The notes: a model not told the origin generated them from the sequence alone. A stretch of DNA of 64,000 nt from Beijerinckiaceae bacterium (GCA_019745195.1 JAIETL010000039.1:105834-169833), one strand, 5' to 3'. Numbered from the stretch's first letter, positions 52,484 to 61,611 are shown. Numbers and translations are program-made.

Positions 52484-54081
52484 TTCTTTTTGCCTCCGAA
52501 AGGATTGGAGCCCCCAAGTCCTGGAAGAGATTTGCCCGGAAGACCGCCAAGCCCCGGCAGCTTCGGCATCATGCCGGCCGGCGGCGTCACGCCTCGCGGC
52601 ATCCCAGGCAACCCGCCGGGCGGCATCTGCGGCATGCCACCGCCAGCACCGCCCATCTGCTTCTGGAGGGCTTCCAGTTGCGCCGGGTCCATCTTCGACG
52701 GGTCGAAGCCGGCCGGAAGGCCGCCCATGCCGCCGCCGCCCAGACCGAACATCTGGCCTAGCTTGCCCAGCATGCCGCCCTTCTGGCGCGACATCGCCTT
52801 CATCATGTCGGCCATCTGCCGGTGCATCTTGAGCAGCTTGTTGATCGCCTCAGGGCTGGTGCCCGAGCCCGCGGCGATGCGCTTCTTGCGGCTGTTCTTG
52901 AGCAGGTCCGGGTTCTTGCGCTCAGCCCCGGTCATCGAATCGATGATCGCGATCTGCCGCTTGATCATCTTGTCGTTCACGCCGGAATTGGCGAGCTGGC
53001 CCTTCATCTGCGCCATGCCGGGCATCATGCCCATCACACCGCCGAAGCCTCCCATCTTCTCCATCTGCTGGAGCTGCATGCGCAGGTCGGAGAGGTCGAA
53101 ATTGCCCTTGGCCAGCCGCTGCGCCAGCGCCTGCGCCTTGTCGGCGTCGACCGTCTCGGCGGCCTTCTCGACGAGCGAGACGATGTCGCCCATGCCGAGG
53201 ATGCGGTTGGCGACGCGCGAGGGGTGGAAATCCTCCAGCGCGTCGGTCTTCTCGCCGGTGCCGACGAGCTTGATCGGCTTGCCGGTGACGGCGCGCATCG
53301 AAAGCGCCGCGCCGCCGCGCGAATCGCCGTCCATGCGGGTCAGCACGATGCCGGTGAGCTCGACCCGCGCATTGAAGGCGCGCGCCGTGTTGACGGCGTC
53401 CTGCCCCGTCAGCGCGTCGGCGACGAGCAGCACTTCATGCGGGTTGGTCGCGGCCTTGACCTCGGCGACCTCGGCCATCAGCGCCTCGTCGAGCGTGACG
53501 CGTCCCGCCGTGTCGAGCATGACGACGTCGTAGCCGCCGAGCCGGCCGGCTTCGATGGCGCGCCGCGCGATCTGCACGGCCGACTGGCCGGCGACGATCG
53601 GCAGCGTCTGCACGCCGACCTGCTGGCCGAGGATCGCAAGCTGCTCCATCGCGGCCGGACGGCGCGTGTCGAGCGACGCCATCAGGACTTTCTTCTTGTT
53701 ACGGTCCGTCAGGCGTTTGGCGATCTTGGCGGTCGAGGTGGTCTTGCCCGAGCCCTGCAGGCCGACCATCAGGATCGGCACCGGCGGCACGGCATCGAGC
53801 GTGATGCCCTCGCCCTCGCCGCCGAGCATGTCGATCAGCGCGTCGTTGACGATCTTGATGACCTGCTGGCCGGGCGTGACCGATTTCAGCACTTCGGCGC
53901 CGACGGCCCGCTCTCTGACCTTGTCTGTAAAGCTGCGCACCACTTCGAGCGCGACGTCGGCCTCCAGCAGCGCCTTGCGCACCTCGCGCAGCGCGGCGTT
54001 GACGTCCTCCTCGGTCAGCGAACCCCTGCGGGTCAGCCCCGAGAGGATGCCTGATAGCCTGTCGCTCAGAGTGCCGAACAT
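52480..54081 (-). CDS. ffh: Signal recognition particle protein Ffh (SRP54)
   Basis: A 533-residue GTPase. The N domain is followed by the G domain: P-loop 'GLQGSGKTTSTAKIA', 'DTRRPAAMEQL', 'DTAGR' and 'TRMDGDSRGGAALS'. The Met-rich M domain ('MMPGMAQMKGQL', 'KLLKMHRQMADMMKAMSRQKGGM') binds 4.5S RNA and signal sequences, and a Gly/Pro/Met-rich tail follows. It targets nascent membrane proteins to FtsY. ATG 54079-54081 gives the conserved 'MFGTLSDRLSGIL' start. Confidence 0.97.
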   Translation of the reverse strand: MFGTLSDRLSGILSGLTRRGSLTEEDVNAALREVRKALLEADVALEVVRSFTDKVRERAVGAEVLKSVTPGQQVIKIVNDALIDMLGGEGEGITLDAVPPVPILMVGLQGSGKTTSTAKIAKRLTDRNKKKVLMASLDTRRPAAMEQLAILGQQVGVQTLPIVAGQSAVQIARRAIEAGRLGGYDVVMLDTAGRVTLDEALMAEVAEVKAATNPHEVLLVADALTGQDAVNTARAFNARVELTGIVLTRMDGDSRGGAALSMRAVTGKPIKLVGTGEKTDALEDFHPSRVANRILGMGDIVSLVEKAAETVDADKAQALAQRLAKGNFDLSDLRMQLQQMEKMGGFGGVMGMMPGMAQMKGQLANSGVNDKMIKRQIAIIDSMTGAERKNPDLLKNSRKKRIAAGSGTSPEAINKLLKMHRQMADMMKAMSRQKGGMLGKLGQMFGLGGGGMGGLPAGFDPSKMDPAQLEALQKQMGGAGGGMPQMPPGGLPGMPRGVTPPAGMMPKLPGLGGLPGKSLPGLGGSNPFGGKKK

Positions 54082-54424
54082 GCTGTGCCTCAACGAACCG
54101 AAAGGAGGAGACCTGTCGCCAAACGGTTTCGCGCCCGAGGGCGCATAGGCGCTGTCGGGCGTTGACCTCCGGGCTCATGTCCTGAGCATCATCTCGTCCG
54201 AAAACCGCGAGGCACTTTTCGGGATGATGCAGAAAGCCGCGAGGCGGCCCGGTCGGCGGATGCGGTCTCGACGATGTCGGCGAAACGGATGGCCGGGTTA
54301 AAGCGGATAAATGGGAGGTAAGTCAAGGTTGGCAAACTGTGCCTTGGCAACGGAAAGCGTGGGGGGCTTGCCGTCATCGCAACCTGCGGTTTAGACATGC
54401 CTATCTTTTCGGCAGGGGCTCCCA
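54082..54424. other. Divergent intergenic region between ffh and a secreted-protein gene
   Basis: 343 bp without a supported gene. It must carry the ffh operon promoter (minus strand) and the promoter of the small secreted protein (plus strand). It contains the degenerate dispersed repeat at 54184-54230 and an A/T-richer stretch around 54295-54345. No SRP RNA was found here. Confidence 0.6.
54184..54230. repeat. Degenerate dispersed palindrome (family D), copy 2
   Basis: GCATCATC (54186-54193) pairs with GATGATGC (54223-54230), and CGAAAA (54199-54204) with TTTTCG (54216-54221). The order matches the rhizobial repeat 'GAGCATC...CCGAAAACC...TTTTCGGGATGATGC'. A cousin lies at 14429-14481. It sits in the ffh upstream region. 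Confidence 0.65.
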
Positions 54425-54856
54425 ATGTTCGCAACCAAGGTCACATCCGGTTTTCTCGTCTCGGCGGCGCTGCTGCTCGGGCTCTCGCAGGCCCAGGCGC
54501 AGTCCGCCTGCCCCGGAAATTTCAAGGCCGACGGCGTGCCGATGGTCACCGGCATCACCTACCGGAGCTGGGATCTGATCGCCAATCGCGCGCCGGCCGC
54601 TGTTCTGAAGAGTCTCGCTTCGGCCGTCGCGGCCGAGGGCTTCGCCGGCATCCGCGTCGACAACGCCACGAGTTCGGTGCTGGCCATCCAGGAGACGACC
54701 GGCTCCGGCCGTCCGCAGACGCTGCGCGTGACAGCCCGCAAGAGCGGCCCGGCCACGCGCGTCGACGCCGTCTTCGCGGTCCAGATGGGCCAGGTCGCGC
54801 CCGAGGGCTATGTCCGCGACGCGCTCTGTCGCGTGATCGCCGGCGGACGCGGCTGA
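54425..54856 (+). CDS. Small exported protein of unknown function
   Basis: A 143-residue protein with a signal peptide ('FLVSAALLLGLSQAQAQSA'). The mature part ('CPGNFKADGVPMVTGITYRSW', 'SLASAVAAEGFAGIRVDNATSSVLAIQET', 'RVTARKSGPATRVDAVFAVQMGQ', ending in a second Cys) looks like a small alpha-beta periplasmic domain with one disulphide. No family recognised. Start ATG 54425 directly precedes the signal peptide. Confidence 0.78.
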   Translation: MFATKVTSGFLVSAALLLGLSQAQAQSACPGNFKADGVPMVTGITYRSWDLIANRAPAAVLKSLASAVAAEGFAGIRVDNATSSVLAIQETTGSGRPQTLRVTARKSGPATRVDAVFAVQMGQVAPEGYVRDALCRVIAGGRG

Positions 54857-54930
54857 ACCGCCTGCCATCCGGGGCATCCACGGCCGCCAGCCATCGTGAC
54901 AATGTCATCGATTTCTGCGATGGCGGATGA

Positions 54931-55335
54931 ATGAGGCGGCAGGCATATTTCAGGCGCGACGGGACGGCATCGGTGCTCGCCACCATGCTGCTGGTCGTCG
55001 CGCTCGTCGCCCAGACGATTCTCGGTTCGGCGCTGCAGCTCCGGGCGGCGGAGCCGAACGCCGGCTTCGATGCGGTGCTTTGCCTGAGCCAGCCCGGCAC
55101 AGGCTCGCACGGGGCCGGGACGCCTGCGGGTCAGCCGCGCCATTCGGCCGACTGTCTAGCCTTCTGCCAGCTTTCGGCATCTGGCCCGGCCGCGCCGCTG
55201 GCCCACGCCAGTATCTCCCTTGCGCCCACAGGCGCATCGGCGGCGGCCCCTCTCTTGGCCAATCAGGGCCACTTCGTCCTCAACGCCCAGGCCTTCCTGG
55301 CCGCGGCACGCGCCCCGCCCTCCCCCTCCGCCTGA
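54931..55335 (+). CDS. DUF2946-like membrane/exported protein
   Basis: A 134-residue protein with one N-terminal hydrophobic segment ('LATMLLVVALVAQTILGSAL') and a later 'AVLCLSQPG...HSADCLAFCQLSA' motif. The Cys- and His-containing motif (H-x3-C-x3-C) is characteristic of DUF2946 proteins, which are often found with copper or TonB-linked metal-uptake genes. It is 62 bp ahead of the PepSY-domain gene, in keeping with a metal-linked role. Confidence 0.72.
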   Translation: MRRQAYFRRDGTASVLATMLLVVALVAQTILGSALQLRAAEPNAGFDAVLCLSQPGTGSHGAGTPAGQPRHSADCLAFCQLSASGPAAPLAHASISLAPTGASAAAPLLANQGHFVLNAQAFLAAARAPPSPSA

Positions 55336-55397
55336 TCACCGCAAAACGGTCCTTGGCCCCGCGCCATGGACTTTCGTGACTCATCCGGAGACCTCCC

Positions 55398-56768
55398 ATG
55401 TCCGAATTCGCTCTCGGCGATACCCGCGCGGCTGCGACCGCCGCCTCGACTGCCCCTGCCACCGATCTCTACCGCGCCGTCTGGCGCTGGCATTTCTACG
55501 CAGGCCTGCTCGTCCTGCCCTTTCTGATCAGCCTCGCCCTCACCGGCGCGCTCTATCTCTTCCGCGACGAGATCGACGCCATCGTTCATGCCGACCTGAA
55601 ACAGGTCGCACGTCGTGCCGATGCCGCGCCCGTCCCGCCCTCGGTGATGGTTGCGGCTGCGTTGGCGGCCTATCCCGGCACGGCGGTGAAGCTCATCACC
55701 CCTGCCACGCCGACCTCGTCCGCCGAGGTGACCGTCGCGACGCCAGCCGGCAGGCTCGCCGTCTATGTCGATCCCGGCGACGGCAAGGTGCTGGGTTCGC
55801 TGCCCGATCGCGGCACGGTGATGTGGACGGTGCGCTATCTGCACAGCCTGCGCTATTTCGGGCCTGTCGTGCGCGCATCCATCGAGATCGCCGGCGGCTG
55901 GGCGATCCTGCTGGTGGCGACCGGGGTCTATCTCTGGTGGCCGCGAGGCCGCAGCGGCGGCGTCGTCACGGTGCGCGGCGCGCCTGCCAAACGGATCTTC
56001 TGGCGCGATCTCCATGCCGTCACCGGGCTTTTCGTCGGCGGAATCATCGTCTTCCTCGCGATCACCGGCATGCCCTGGTCGGGCGTCTGGGGTGCGAAGG
56101 TCAATGAATGGGCCAATGGCAGCAATTTCGGCTATCCCGCCGGCGTGCGCGTCGCAGTTCCGATGTCGGACGAGCATCTCGCCCACAGCGCGCCGACGAC
56201 ATGGTCGCTGGAGCAGGCGAAGACGCCTGAATCCGCGCCGGGCGCGACGGGCGCAAGGCCGATTGGGCTTGACCGCGCGGCGGCGATCGTCAGCGAACTC
56301 GGCCTGCACCGCGGCTACACGATCACGATCCCGAGCAAGCCGACCGGCGTCTACTCGGCCTCGGTCTATCCCGACGACATCGACCGCCAGCGCGTCGTGC
56401 ATCTCGACCAGTATTCCGGCAAGCCGCTGATCGACATGAGCTATCGCGATTACGGCCCGTTCGGCCGCTGGCTCGAATGGGGCATCAACGTCCATATGGG
56501 CCAGCAATACGGGCTGGCCAACCAGCTGGCGCTGCTCGCGGCCTGCCTCGCCATCGTCATGCTCGCCGTCTCGGCGGCCGTCATGTGGTGGAAGCGCCGG
56601 CCTGCGGGCAAGCTCGGCGTGCCGCCCGCGCCTGCCGATCCGCGCATCATGCGAGGGCTGATTGGGCTTCTGGCCATCGGCGGCGTGCTTTTTCCGCTGG
56701 TCGGGCTGTCGCTGCTCGTGATGCTGGCGCTGGACTGGATGTTCGGTCGTCGCGCGCTGGCGGCCTGA
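55398..56768 (+). CDS. PepSY-associated membrane protein (siderophore-iron reductase-like)
   Basis: A 456-residue inner-membrane protein with four main helices and PepSY-like outside regions. Landmarks: 'YRAVWRWHFYAGLLVLPFLISLALTGALYLF', 'GTVMWTVRYLHSLRYFG', 'FWRDLHAVTGLFVGGIIVFLAITGMPWSGVWG' and 'GINVHMGQQYGLANQL'. Several membrane histidines could hold haem. Relatives reduce ferric siderophores or accompany TonB receptors. No receptor gene is adjacent in this window. Confidence 0.88.
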   Translation: MSEFALGDTRAAATAASTAPATDLYRAVWRWHFYAGLLVLPFLISLALTGALYLFRDEIDAIVHADLKQVARRADAAPVPPSVMVAAALAAYPGTAVKLITPATPTSSAEVTVATPAGRLAVYVDPGDGKVLGSLPDRGTVMWTVRYLHSLRYFGPVVRASIEIAGGWAILLVATGVYLWWPRGRSGGVVTVRGAPAKRIFWRDLHAVTGLFVGGIIVFLAITGMPWSGVWGAKVNEWANGSNFGYPAGVRVAVPMSDEHLAHSAPTTWSLEQAKTPESAPGATGARPIGLDRAAAIVSELGLHRGYTITIPSKPTGVYSASVYPDDIDRQRVVHLDQYSGKPLIDMSYRDYGPFGRWLEWGINVHMGQQYGLANQLALLAACLAIVMLAVSAAVMWWKRRPAGKLGVPPAPADPRIMRGLIGLLAIGGVLFPLVGLSLLVMLALDWMFGRRALAA

Positions 56769-56859
56769 GCCTGTCGCCGCATGCCTGCCGCGATTGCGCG
56801 GCAGGACCGGGCGGGCGTCGGCGGCTCGTCGGCGCACCGATCGCCAGCGAGACAGCCCG

Positions 56860-57438
56860 ATGACGCGAATGCCCGTCCAGATAATGTGCCTCTCGGCGGT
56901 CGCGCTGGCGCTCGCCTCCTGCGCCGGCGAACCGCGCCGAGCGATGCCGCTCGACGGACGCTCGGTCGAACGGCTCGCCGCCGTCCGGGTCGATCCAGCC
57001 GGCGCGACGCGCATTCTCAACGCCTATCGCGCCGACCGGGGCTTGAATCCTGTCAGACTCGACCCCGTCCTGACCGCGATGGCGCAGCGCCAGGCCGACG
57101 CCATGGTCGCGGCCAACACGCTGTCCCATGACGTCGGCGGCAGTTTTCAAGCGCGCGTCCACGGAGCCGGGCTCGATGCCGCCCGCGCGGCCGAAAACCT
57201 CGGAGCGGGCTACTACTCGACGGAGGAGGCCTTCGCCGGATGGCGGAATTCGACAGGCCACGATGCCAACCTCCGCATGGCCGAGGCGACCCGCTTCGGC
57301 ATCGCGCTCGCCAAGGATCCGCAGACGCAGTACCGCGCCTGGTGGGCGCTGGTCATCGCCGGCGACGCACCGAGGCGACAGGAGTTGACTGCCGGACCGG
57401 TGGGCTATTTCGGCTCGAATTTGCCGGCTCCGCGCTGA
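56860..57438 (+). CDS. CAP-domain lipoprotein
   Basis: A 192-residue protein. The N-terminus has a lipobox ('VALALASCAG', acylated Cys at about 20), so it is probably anchored to a membrane facing the periplasm. The CAP/SCP domain follows: 'ILNAYRADRGLNPVRLDPVLTAMAQRQADAMVAANTLSHD', 'AAENLGAGYYSTEEAFAGWRNSTGHDANLRM' and 'WWALVIA'. Its His and Glu residues are in the expected places. Function of bacterial CAP proteins is largely unknown. Confidence 0.88.
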   Translation: MTRMPVQIMCLSAVALALASCAGEPRRAMPLDGRSVERLAAVRVDPAGATRILNAYRADRGLNPVRLDPVLTAMAQRQADAMVAANTLSHDVGGSFQARVHGAGLDAARAAENLGAGYYSTEEAFAGWRNSTGHDANLRMAEATRFGIALAKDPQTQYRAWWALVIAGDAPRRQELTAGPVGYFGSNLPAPR

Positions 57439-57502
57439 AGAGATCTGCGCTTTACAACCAGTCCTCCATGGGGATTGCTCGGCTCCCATACCGGAGCCCG
57501 CC

Positions 57503-58129
57503 ATGACCTTCGAAACCTGGATCGCCTTCACCGCCGCTACCGCCGTCTTGCTGGTCATTCCCGGCCCGACGATCCTGCTGGTGATCTCCTATGCGCTCGG
57601 CCAGGGCTGGCGCACCGCCTTTCCGATGGCGGTCGGCGTAGCACTGGGCGACTTCACCGCTATGACGCTGTCCATGCTCGGCGTCGGGGCGCTGCTGGCG
57701 ACTTCGGCGGCGGTCTTTACCGCGCTCAAATGGGTCGGCGCGGCCTATCTCGTCTGGCTCGGCGTCAAGCTGTTTCGGGCCGGCGGCGCGCTCGACGCGA
57801 AACCGCGCGAGGATGCGGTCTCGCCCTGGCGGATGCTTGGCCATGCCTGGCTGGTGACGGCGCTGAACCCCAAGGGCATCACCTTCTTCGTCGCCTTCCT
57901 GCCGCAGTTTCTCGATGCGAAGGGCGATTTCTGGACGCAGATGCTGATTTTCGAGGCGACCTTCATCACGCTCGCCTTCGCGAACGCCTTCGGCTACGCG
58001 CTGATCGCCTCTCGTGCCCGTTCCGTGGTGAGCAACCCGCGCGCCATCGGCCTGTTCAACAAGGCCGGCGGCACGCTGCTGGTGGGCGCAGGAATAGCGA
58101 CCGTCGCGGTGCGCTCCGGCCAGAACTGA
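57503..58129 (+). CDS. LysE-family exporter
   Basis: A 208-residue, six-helix protein of the LysE/RhtB family ('AVLLVIPGPTILLVISYALGQGWRTAFPMAVGVALGD', 'LKWVGAAYLVWLGVKLFR', 'NPKGITFFVAFLPQFL'). These export amino acids such as homoserine, threonine or lysine. ATG 57503; convergent with the methyltransferase gene 7 bp away. Confidence 0.92.
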   Translation: MTFETWIAFTAATAVLLVIPGPTILLVISYALGQGWRTAFPMAVGVALGDFTAMTLSMLGVGALLATSAAVFTALKWVGAAYLVWLGVKLFRAGGALDAKPREDAVSPWRMLGHAWLVTALNPKGITFFVAFLPQFLDAKGDFWTQMLIFEATFITLAFANAFGYALIASRARSVVSNPRAIGLFNKAGGTLLVGAGIATVAVRSGQN

Positions 58130-58136
58130 GCCAGTC

Positions 58137-58910
58137 TCAGATAATATCCGCCAGCCGCGTATCCTGCGACAGCACCAGGCACCAATGCGGCTCGAAATCG
58201 GCCCCGAGCGGCCAGATGAAATCGGCGAAGATGTCGAGCATCCGCGCCTGGTAGCGCTCGAACCAGCTCTTCTGGCAGAGCACGAACTTGGTCGCGCCGA
58301 CGATCGTCTCGCGGTCGATCACGCAGAGCGGCACGATCTCGGGATTGGCGTCGAGATAGGCCTGCACCGCCACCATCAGCGTCGGATAGCCGGGGTGCAG
58401 CATATCGTCGAGCACGATCAGCCCGCCATCCTTCAGGCAGGCGGTGGCGAGCGCGAGGTCCTTGGCCAGCGCAGCGCGCGAATGTTCGCCGTCGATATGG
58501 ATGAAGCGCAGCGCCTCCCCGCCCGCATGCCCGGTCAGGTCGGACGGCGACATCGAGCCGCTGTCGCCTTTCATCGTGACGCGGCGGGCCGGCGCGATGC
58601 CGTGGCGCAGGCAGTTCGCCTCGAAGCGGTCCTTCACCTCGGGGTTCGGCCAGGAGAAGATGTCGATGCCGAGCGCCATCTCGCCCGGCTCCAGCGCATG
58701 CGCCAGCGCGATGAAGAAGCGGCCCTCGAACGCGCCGATCTCGGCGATCGGTCCCGTCACCCCCTCCTCCGTCTGCAGCCGTAGCAGCCGCGCGCAGATC
58801 GCCGCCGCGAAGCGCGACGACATGCCGACCACGCTGTCATAGCCGTTGGCGAGATAGGTCTCGACCGCCGCGCTGCCGGAAAACGGGACCTTGCTGTTCA
58901 TGTCGCTCAT
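58137..58910 (-). CDS. Class I SAM-dependent methyltransferase (Methyltransf_24 type)
   Basis: A 257-residue protein with SAM motif I 'GPIAEIGAFEGRFFIALAHAL', 'GIDIFSWPNPEVKD', 'LRFIHIDGEHSRAALAKDLALA' and 'GGLIVLDDMLHPGYPTLMVAV'. This pattern is usual for methyltransferases in surface-polysaccharide or small-molecule modification, but no such cluster is near. The ATG overlaps the DUF486 stop (ATGA), so the genes are coupled. A second in-frame ATG lies 9 bp later. Confidence 0.87.
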   Translation of the reverse strand: MSDMNSKVPFSGSAAVETYLANGYDSVVGMSSRFAAAICARLLRLQTEEGVTGPIAEIGAFEGRFFIALAHALEPGEMALGIDIFSWPNPEVKDRFEANCLRHGIAPARRVTMKGDSGSMSPSDLTGHAGGEALRFIHIDGEHSRAALAKDLALATACLKDGGLIVLDDMLHPGYPTLMVAVQAYLDANPEIVPLCVIDRETIVGATKFVLCQKSWFERYQARMLDIFADFIWPLGADFEPHWCLVLSQDTRLADII

Positions 58911-59263
58911 GCCTTGGCCTGGAAGATGAAGAACGCTCCGGCCGCGATCAGCGCAAAACCGACGCCGTGCTGCCAGGTCAGGGATTCCTTGAGCCAGAAC
59001 ACCGAGAACAGCGCAAAGACGGTGAGCGTGATCACCTCCTGCATCGTCTTCAGCTCGGCCGCGGAATAGACCGCCGAACCGATGCGGTTGGCAGGCACGG
59101 CGAGCATGTACTCCGGCAGCGCGATCATCCAGCTTGCGAGGATGGCCAGCCAGATCGCCGTGCTCTTGTAGGAAAGATGCCCGTACCAGGCGAAGGTCAT
59201 GAAGATATTGGAGCCGATCAGCATCAGGATCGGCGTCAGATGGGCCGTGGTCATCGCGGGCAT
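58907..59263 (-). CDS. DMT-like small membrane protein (DUF486)
   Basis: A 118-residue, four-helix protein ('ILMLIGSNIFMTFAWYGHLSYKSTAIWLAILASWMIALPEYMLAVPANRIG' then 'LKTMQEVITLTVFALFSVFWLKESLTWQHGVGFALI'). The length and motifs match DUF486, related to small multidrug resistance proteins. ATG 59263 was chosen; the next ATG is three codons later. No good ribosome-binding site for either. Confidence 0.88.
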   Translation of the reverse strand: MPAMTTAHLTPILMLIGSNIFMTFAWYGHLSYKSTAIWLAILASWMIALPEYMLAVPANRIGSAVYSAAELKTMQEVITLTVFALFSVFWLKESLTWQHGVGFALIAAGAFFIFQAKA

Positions 59264-59331
59264 GTTGGGGAGGTTCCGAAGGCTTGAGACGCTGGGGAAC
59301 CCTAGCCGGGCGCATCTGTTCCCGATAGCGC

Positions 59332-59592
59332 TCAGCCGAAGCGCAGCTTCATCGTCACGATCAGGAGCACGAGCGCCAGCGTCAACGCATTGGCGACGAT
59401 GACGGGCCAGGAGCCGATCTGGAGGCCGTAGGTCAACCACAGCGCCGTGCCCGCCGCAAAGAGCGACTGCGTCCAGAGCGAAATGGCGCGCGTGTCGCGG
59501 GTGCTGATGGTCCGCCAGGCCTGCGGCAGCCAGCACAGGCTGGTGAGGGCGGCTGCGACGAAGCCGAGGGTCTCGACGGCGGTGGGCGACAT
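59332..59592 (-). CDS. SemiSWEET sugar transporter
   Basis: An 86-residue, three-helix protein: 'VETLGFVAAALTSLCWLPQAWRTISTRDTRAISLWTQSLFAAGTALWLTYG'. The PQ motif in the first helix and the Trp/Asn-lined later helices ('PVIVANALTLALVLLIV') fit the SemiSWEET family, which works as a homodimer and moves sugars by facilitated diffusion. Confidence 0.92.
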   Translation of the reverse strand: MSPTAVETLGFVAAALTSLCWLPQAWRTISTRDTRAISLWTQSLFAAGTALWLTYGLQIGSWPVIVANALTLALVLLIVTMKLRFG

Positions 59593-59723
59593 GGGCTCGG
59601 CTTCCCGATTGAAGGCAGACCCTCATAGTCGGATTCGCCGGCTCGCGCTGCATATCCGCGATGGTTAATCTCCGTTAACCGGCACGCCCCAAAATCGCGC
59701 CAGTTCGATGATTCGGTGGACCC

Positions 59724-60905
59724 ATGCGCGCAACCCTCCTCAGCCTGCCCCTCGTCCTCCTCGCCGCGACCGGCGTCCGGGCCGATTTCCAGTCCTGCGT
59801 CGCGGGGCTGCGTTCGGCCGCCGTTGCCAAGGGCGTGTCGTCGGCCACCTTCGACCGCGCCATGTCGGGCGTCACGCCCGACATGAAGGTGATCGAGCTG
59901 ATGAACAACCAGCCCGAGTTCAAAACCCCGATCTGGGACTATCTCGGCACGCTGGTGGATGAAGAGAAGGTCGCCGAGGGCCGCGCGATGATGCGCCAGC
60001 ACGCAGCGACGCTCGCAGCCGCAGAGAGCCGCTTCGGCGTCGATCGACATACCATCGCCGCCGTCTGGGGCGTCGAGAGCGATTTCGGCAAGGCGCGGGG
60101 CCGCATGCCGCTGGTCCAGGCGCTTTCGACCGGGGCCTGCCTCGCGCCGCGCCGCAACGCCTTCTTCAAGGGCGAACTGATCGCGACGCTGCAGATCATC
60201 CAGCGCGGCGATGTCCGGCCCGAGCGGCTTTTCGGCTCCTGGGCCGGGGCCTTTGGGCATACCCAGTTCATTCCCTCGACCTATCTCAGGCTCGCCGTCG
60301 ACGGCGACGGCGACGGAAGGCGCGATCTCGTCGATTCGATCCCCGACGCGCTGCATTCGACCGCCAATTTCATTGACAAGGCCGGCTGGATCACTGGCGC
60401 GACCTGGGGTTACGAGGTCAGGGTGCCCGCAGGCTATTCGGGCCCGACCGGCCGCAATCCCAAGCAGCCGGTCTCGAGCTGGGCCTCGCGCGGCATCGTC
60501 AAATTCGATGGCTCCGCGCTGACCGGCTCCGGCAATGCCGGCCTGCTGATGCCGGCCGGGCGCAGCGGCCCCGCCTTCCTCGTCTTCAAGAACTACGACG
60601 CCGCCTACAGCTACAACGGCGCCGATTCCTACGCGCTCGCCATCTCGCTGCTTTCGGACCGTCTGCGCGGCAGGCCCGGCGTCCAGGGCGAGTGGCCGAC
60701 CGACGATCTGCCGCTCTCCCGCGAGCAGCGCCGCGAGCTCCAGCGCCTGCTGATCGCGCGAGGCTTCGATGTCGGCGAGCCGGACGGTGCGGTCGGCGCG
60801 CTGACGCGCGGCGCGATCAAGCAGATCGAGGCCAAGCTCGGCATGGCCCAGACCGGTCGGCCGGGCGAGAAGGTGCTGCGGGCGCTGAAGGGCGGGCGGG
60901 TGTAA
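59724..60905 (+). CDS. Lytic murein transglycosylase with peptidoglycan-binding domain
   Basis: A 393-residue exported enzyme (signal peptide to about residue 20). The SLT_2/MltB catalytic domain has Glu118 in 'IAAVWGVESDFGKARG', 'AFGHTQFIPSTYL' and 'DSIPDALHSTANFIDKAGW'. A C-terminal peptidoglycan-binding domain ('REQRRELQRLLIARGFDVGEPDGAVGALTRGAIKQIE') follows. It cleaves glycan strands to 1,6-anhydromuramyl ends. No lipobox, so probably soluble in the periplasm. Confidence 0.93.
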   Translation: MRATLLSLPLVLLAATGVRADFQSCVAGLRSAAVAKGVSSATFDRAMSGVTPDMKVIELMNNQPEFKTPIWDYLGTLVDEEKVAEGRAMMRQHAATLAAAESRFGVDRHTIAAVWGVESDFGKARGRMPLVQALSTGACLAPRRNAFFKGELIATLQIIQRGDVRPERLFGSWAGAFGHTQFIPSTYLRLAVDGDGDGRRDLVDSIPDALHSTANFIDKAGWITGATWGYEVRVPAGYSGPTGRNPKQPVSSWASRGIVKFDGSALTGSGNAGLLMPAGRSGPAFLVFKNYDAAYSYNGADSYALAISLLSDRLRGRPGVQGEWPTDDLPLSREQRRELQRLLIARGFDVGEPDGAVGALTRGAIKQIEAKLGMAQTGRPGEKVLRALKGGRV

Positions 60906-60967
60906 GCAGACCTCCTGCTGCACATTGAACCGTTTCCGTGTAGGCTGGCTCGTCAGGAGCAAGTACT

Positions 60968-61207
60968 ATGCAAGCCGTCGTCGATAAGGCGGGCCGGATC
61001 ATCCTGCCCAAGGACGTGAGCGACAAACTTGGTTTGGCGCCGGGAAATGTCGTCGATGTGCTTGCCGACGATCACGGGGCGGCCATCATACGCAAGGCTT
61101 CGGGCATCGCCACGACGAACCCGGACAGGTTCGAGCGACTGCGAGGTTCGCTCAAGCTCGACATGACGACAGACGAGTTCATGGCGATGATGAGAGGCGA
61201 CGATTGA
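60968..61207 (+). CDS. AbrB/SpoVT-type antitoxin
   Basis: A 79-residue protein with a swapped-hairpin AbrB DNA-binding N-terminus ('AVVDKAGRIILPKDVSDKLGLAPGNVVDVLADDHGAAIIRK') and a C-terminal 'LKLDMTTDEFMAMMRGDD' tail that probably occupies the toxin. GTCAGGAGCAAGTACT precedes the ATG. It overlaps the PIN toxin by 4 bp. Confidence 0.9.
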   Translation: MQAVVDKAGRIILPKDVSDKLGLAPGNVVDVLADDHGAAIIRKASGIATTNPDRFERLRGSLKLDMTTDEFMAMMRGDD

Positions 61208-61611
61208 CGGTCCTCGTCGATACCAACATCCTGATCGACATCATCCTCGACGACGAAATCTGGGCCGAACGCTCGCTTCGGGCCATCAGGCAAGCAGCGC
61301 AGCGCGCACCGTTAGCGATCAACATCATCGTCTATGCCGAGCTTGCCGCTGGTTATGGCAATACCGCCCAACTCGACGCCTTGATGGTGGAATGGAATGT
61401 CGCGCTCGCCGAAATCCCTCGGGAGGCTGCACTGTTGGCCGGGCAGGCCTTCAAGCGCTACCGCCAGTCCGGCGGCACACGCACTGGCGTTCTCTCCGAT
61501 TTCTTCATCGGCGCTCACGCCGATGCGGGAAGGCTGCCTTTGCTGACTCGCGACGTAAAACGCTACCGGACCTATTTCCCAAGGATCGAGTTGATCGTCC
61601 CTACAGTTTGA
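61204..61611 (+). CDS. PIN-domain toxin (VapC family)
   Basis: A 135-residue PIN ribonuclease. Acidic residues Asp6 ('VLVDTNILID'), Glu46 ('VYAELAAGY') and Asp99 ('GVLSDFFIGAHA') plus 'LLTRDVKRYRTYFP' make a complete active site. The start is TTG overlapping the antitoxin stop (TTGA), a weak start that favours antitoxin excess. Unlike the module at 34.2 kb, the antitoxin is AbrB-type. Confidence 0.9.
   Translation: MTVLVDTNILIDIILDDEIWAERSLRAIRQAAQRAPLAINIIVYAELAAGYGNTAQLDALMVEWNVALAEIPREAALLAGQAFKRYRQSGGTRTGVLSDFFIGAHADAGRLPLLTRDVKRYRTYFPRIELIVPTV

Noticed and set aside
54082..54424. SRP RNA (4.5S) gene near ffh
   Set aside because: No GGAA-tetraloop hairpin with the conserved SRP core was found; the hairpin there is a dispersed repeat.
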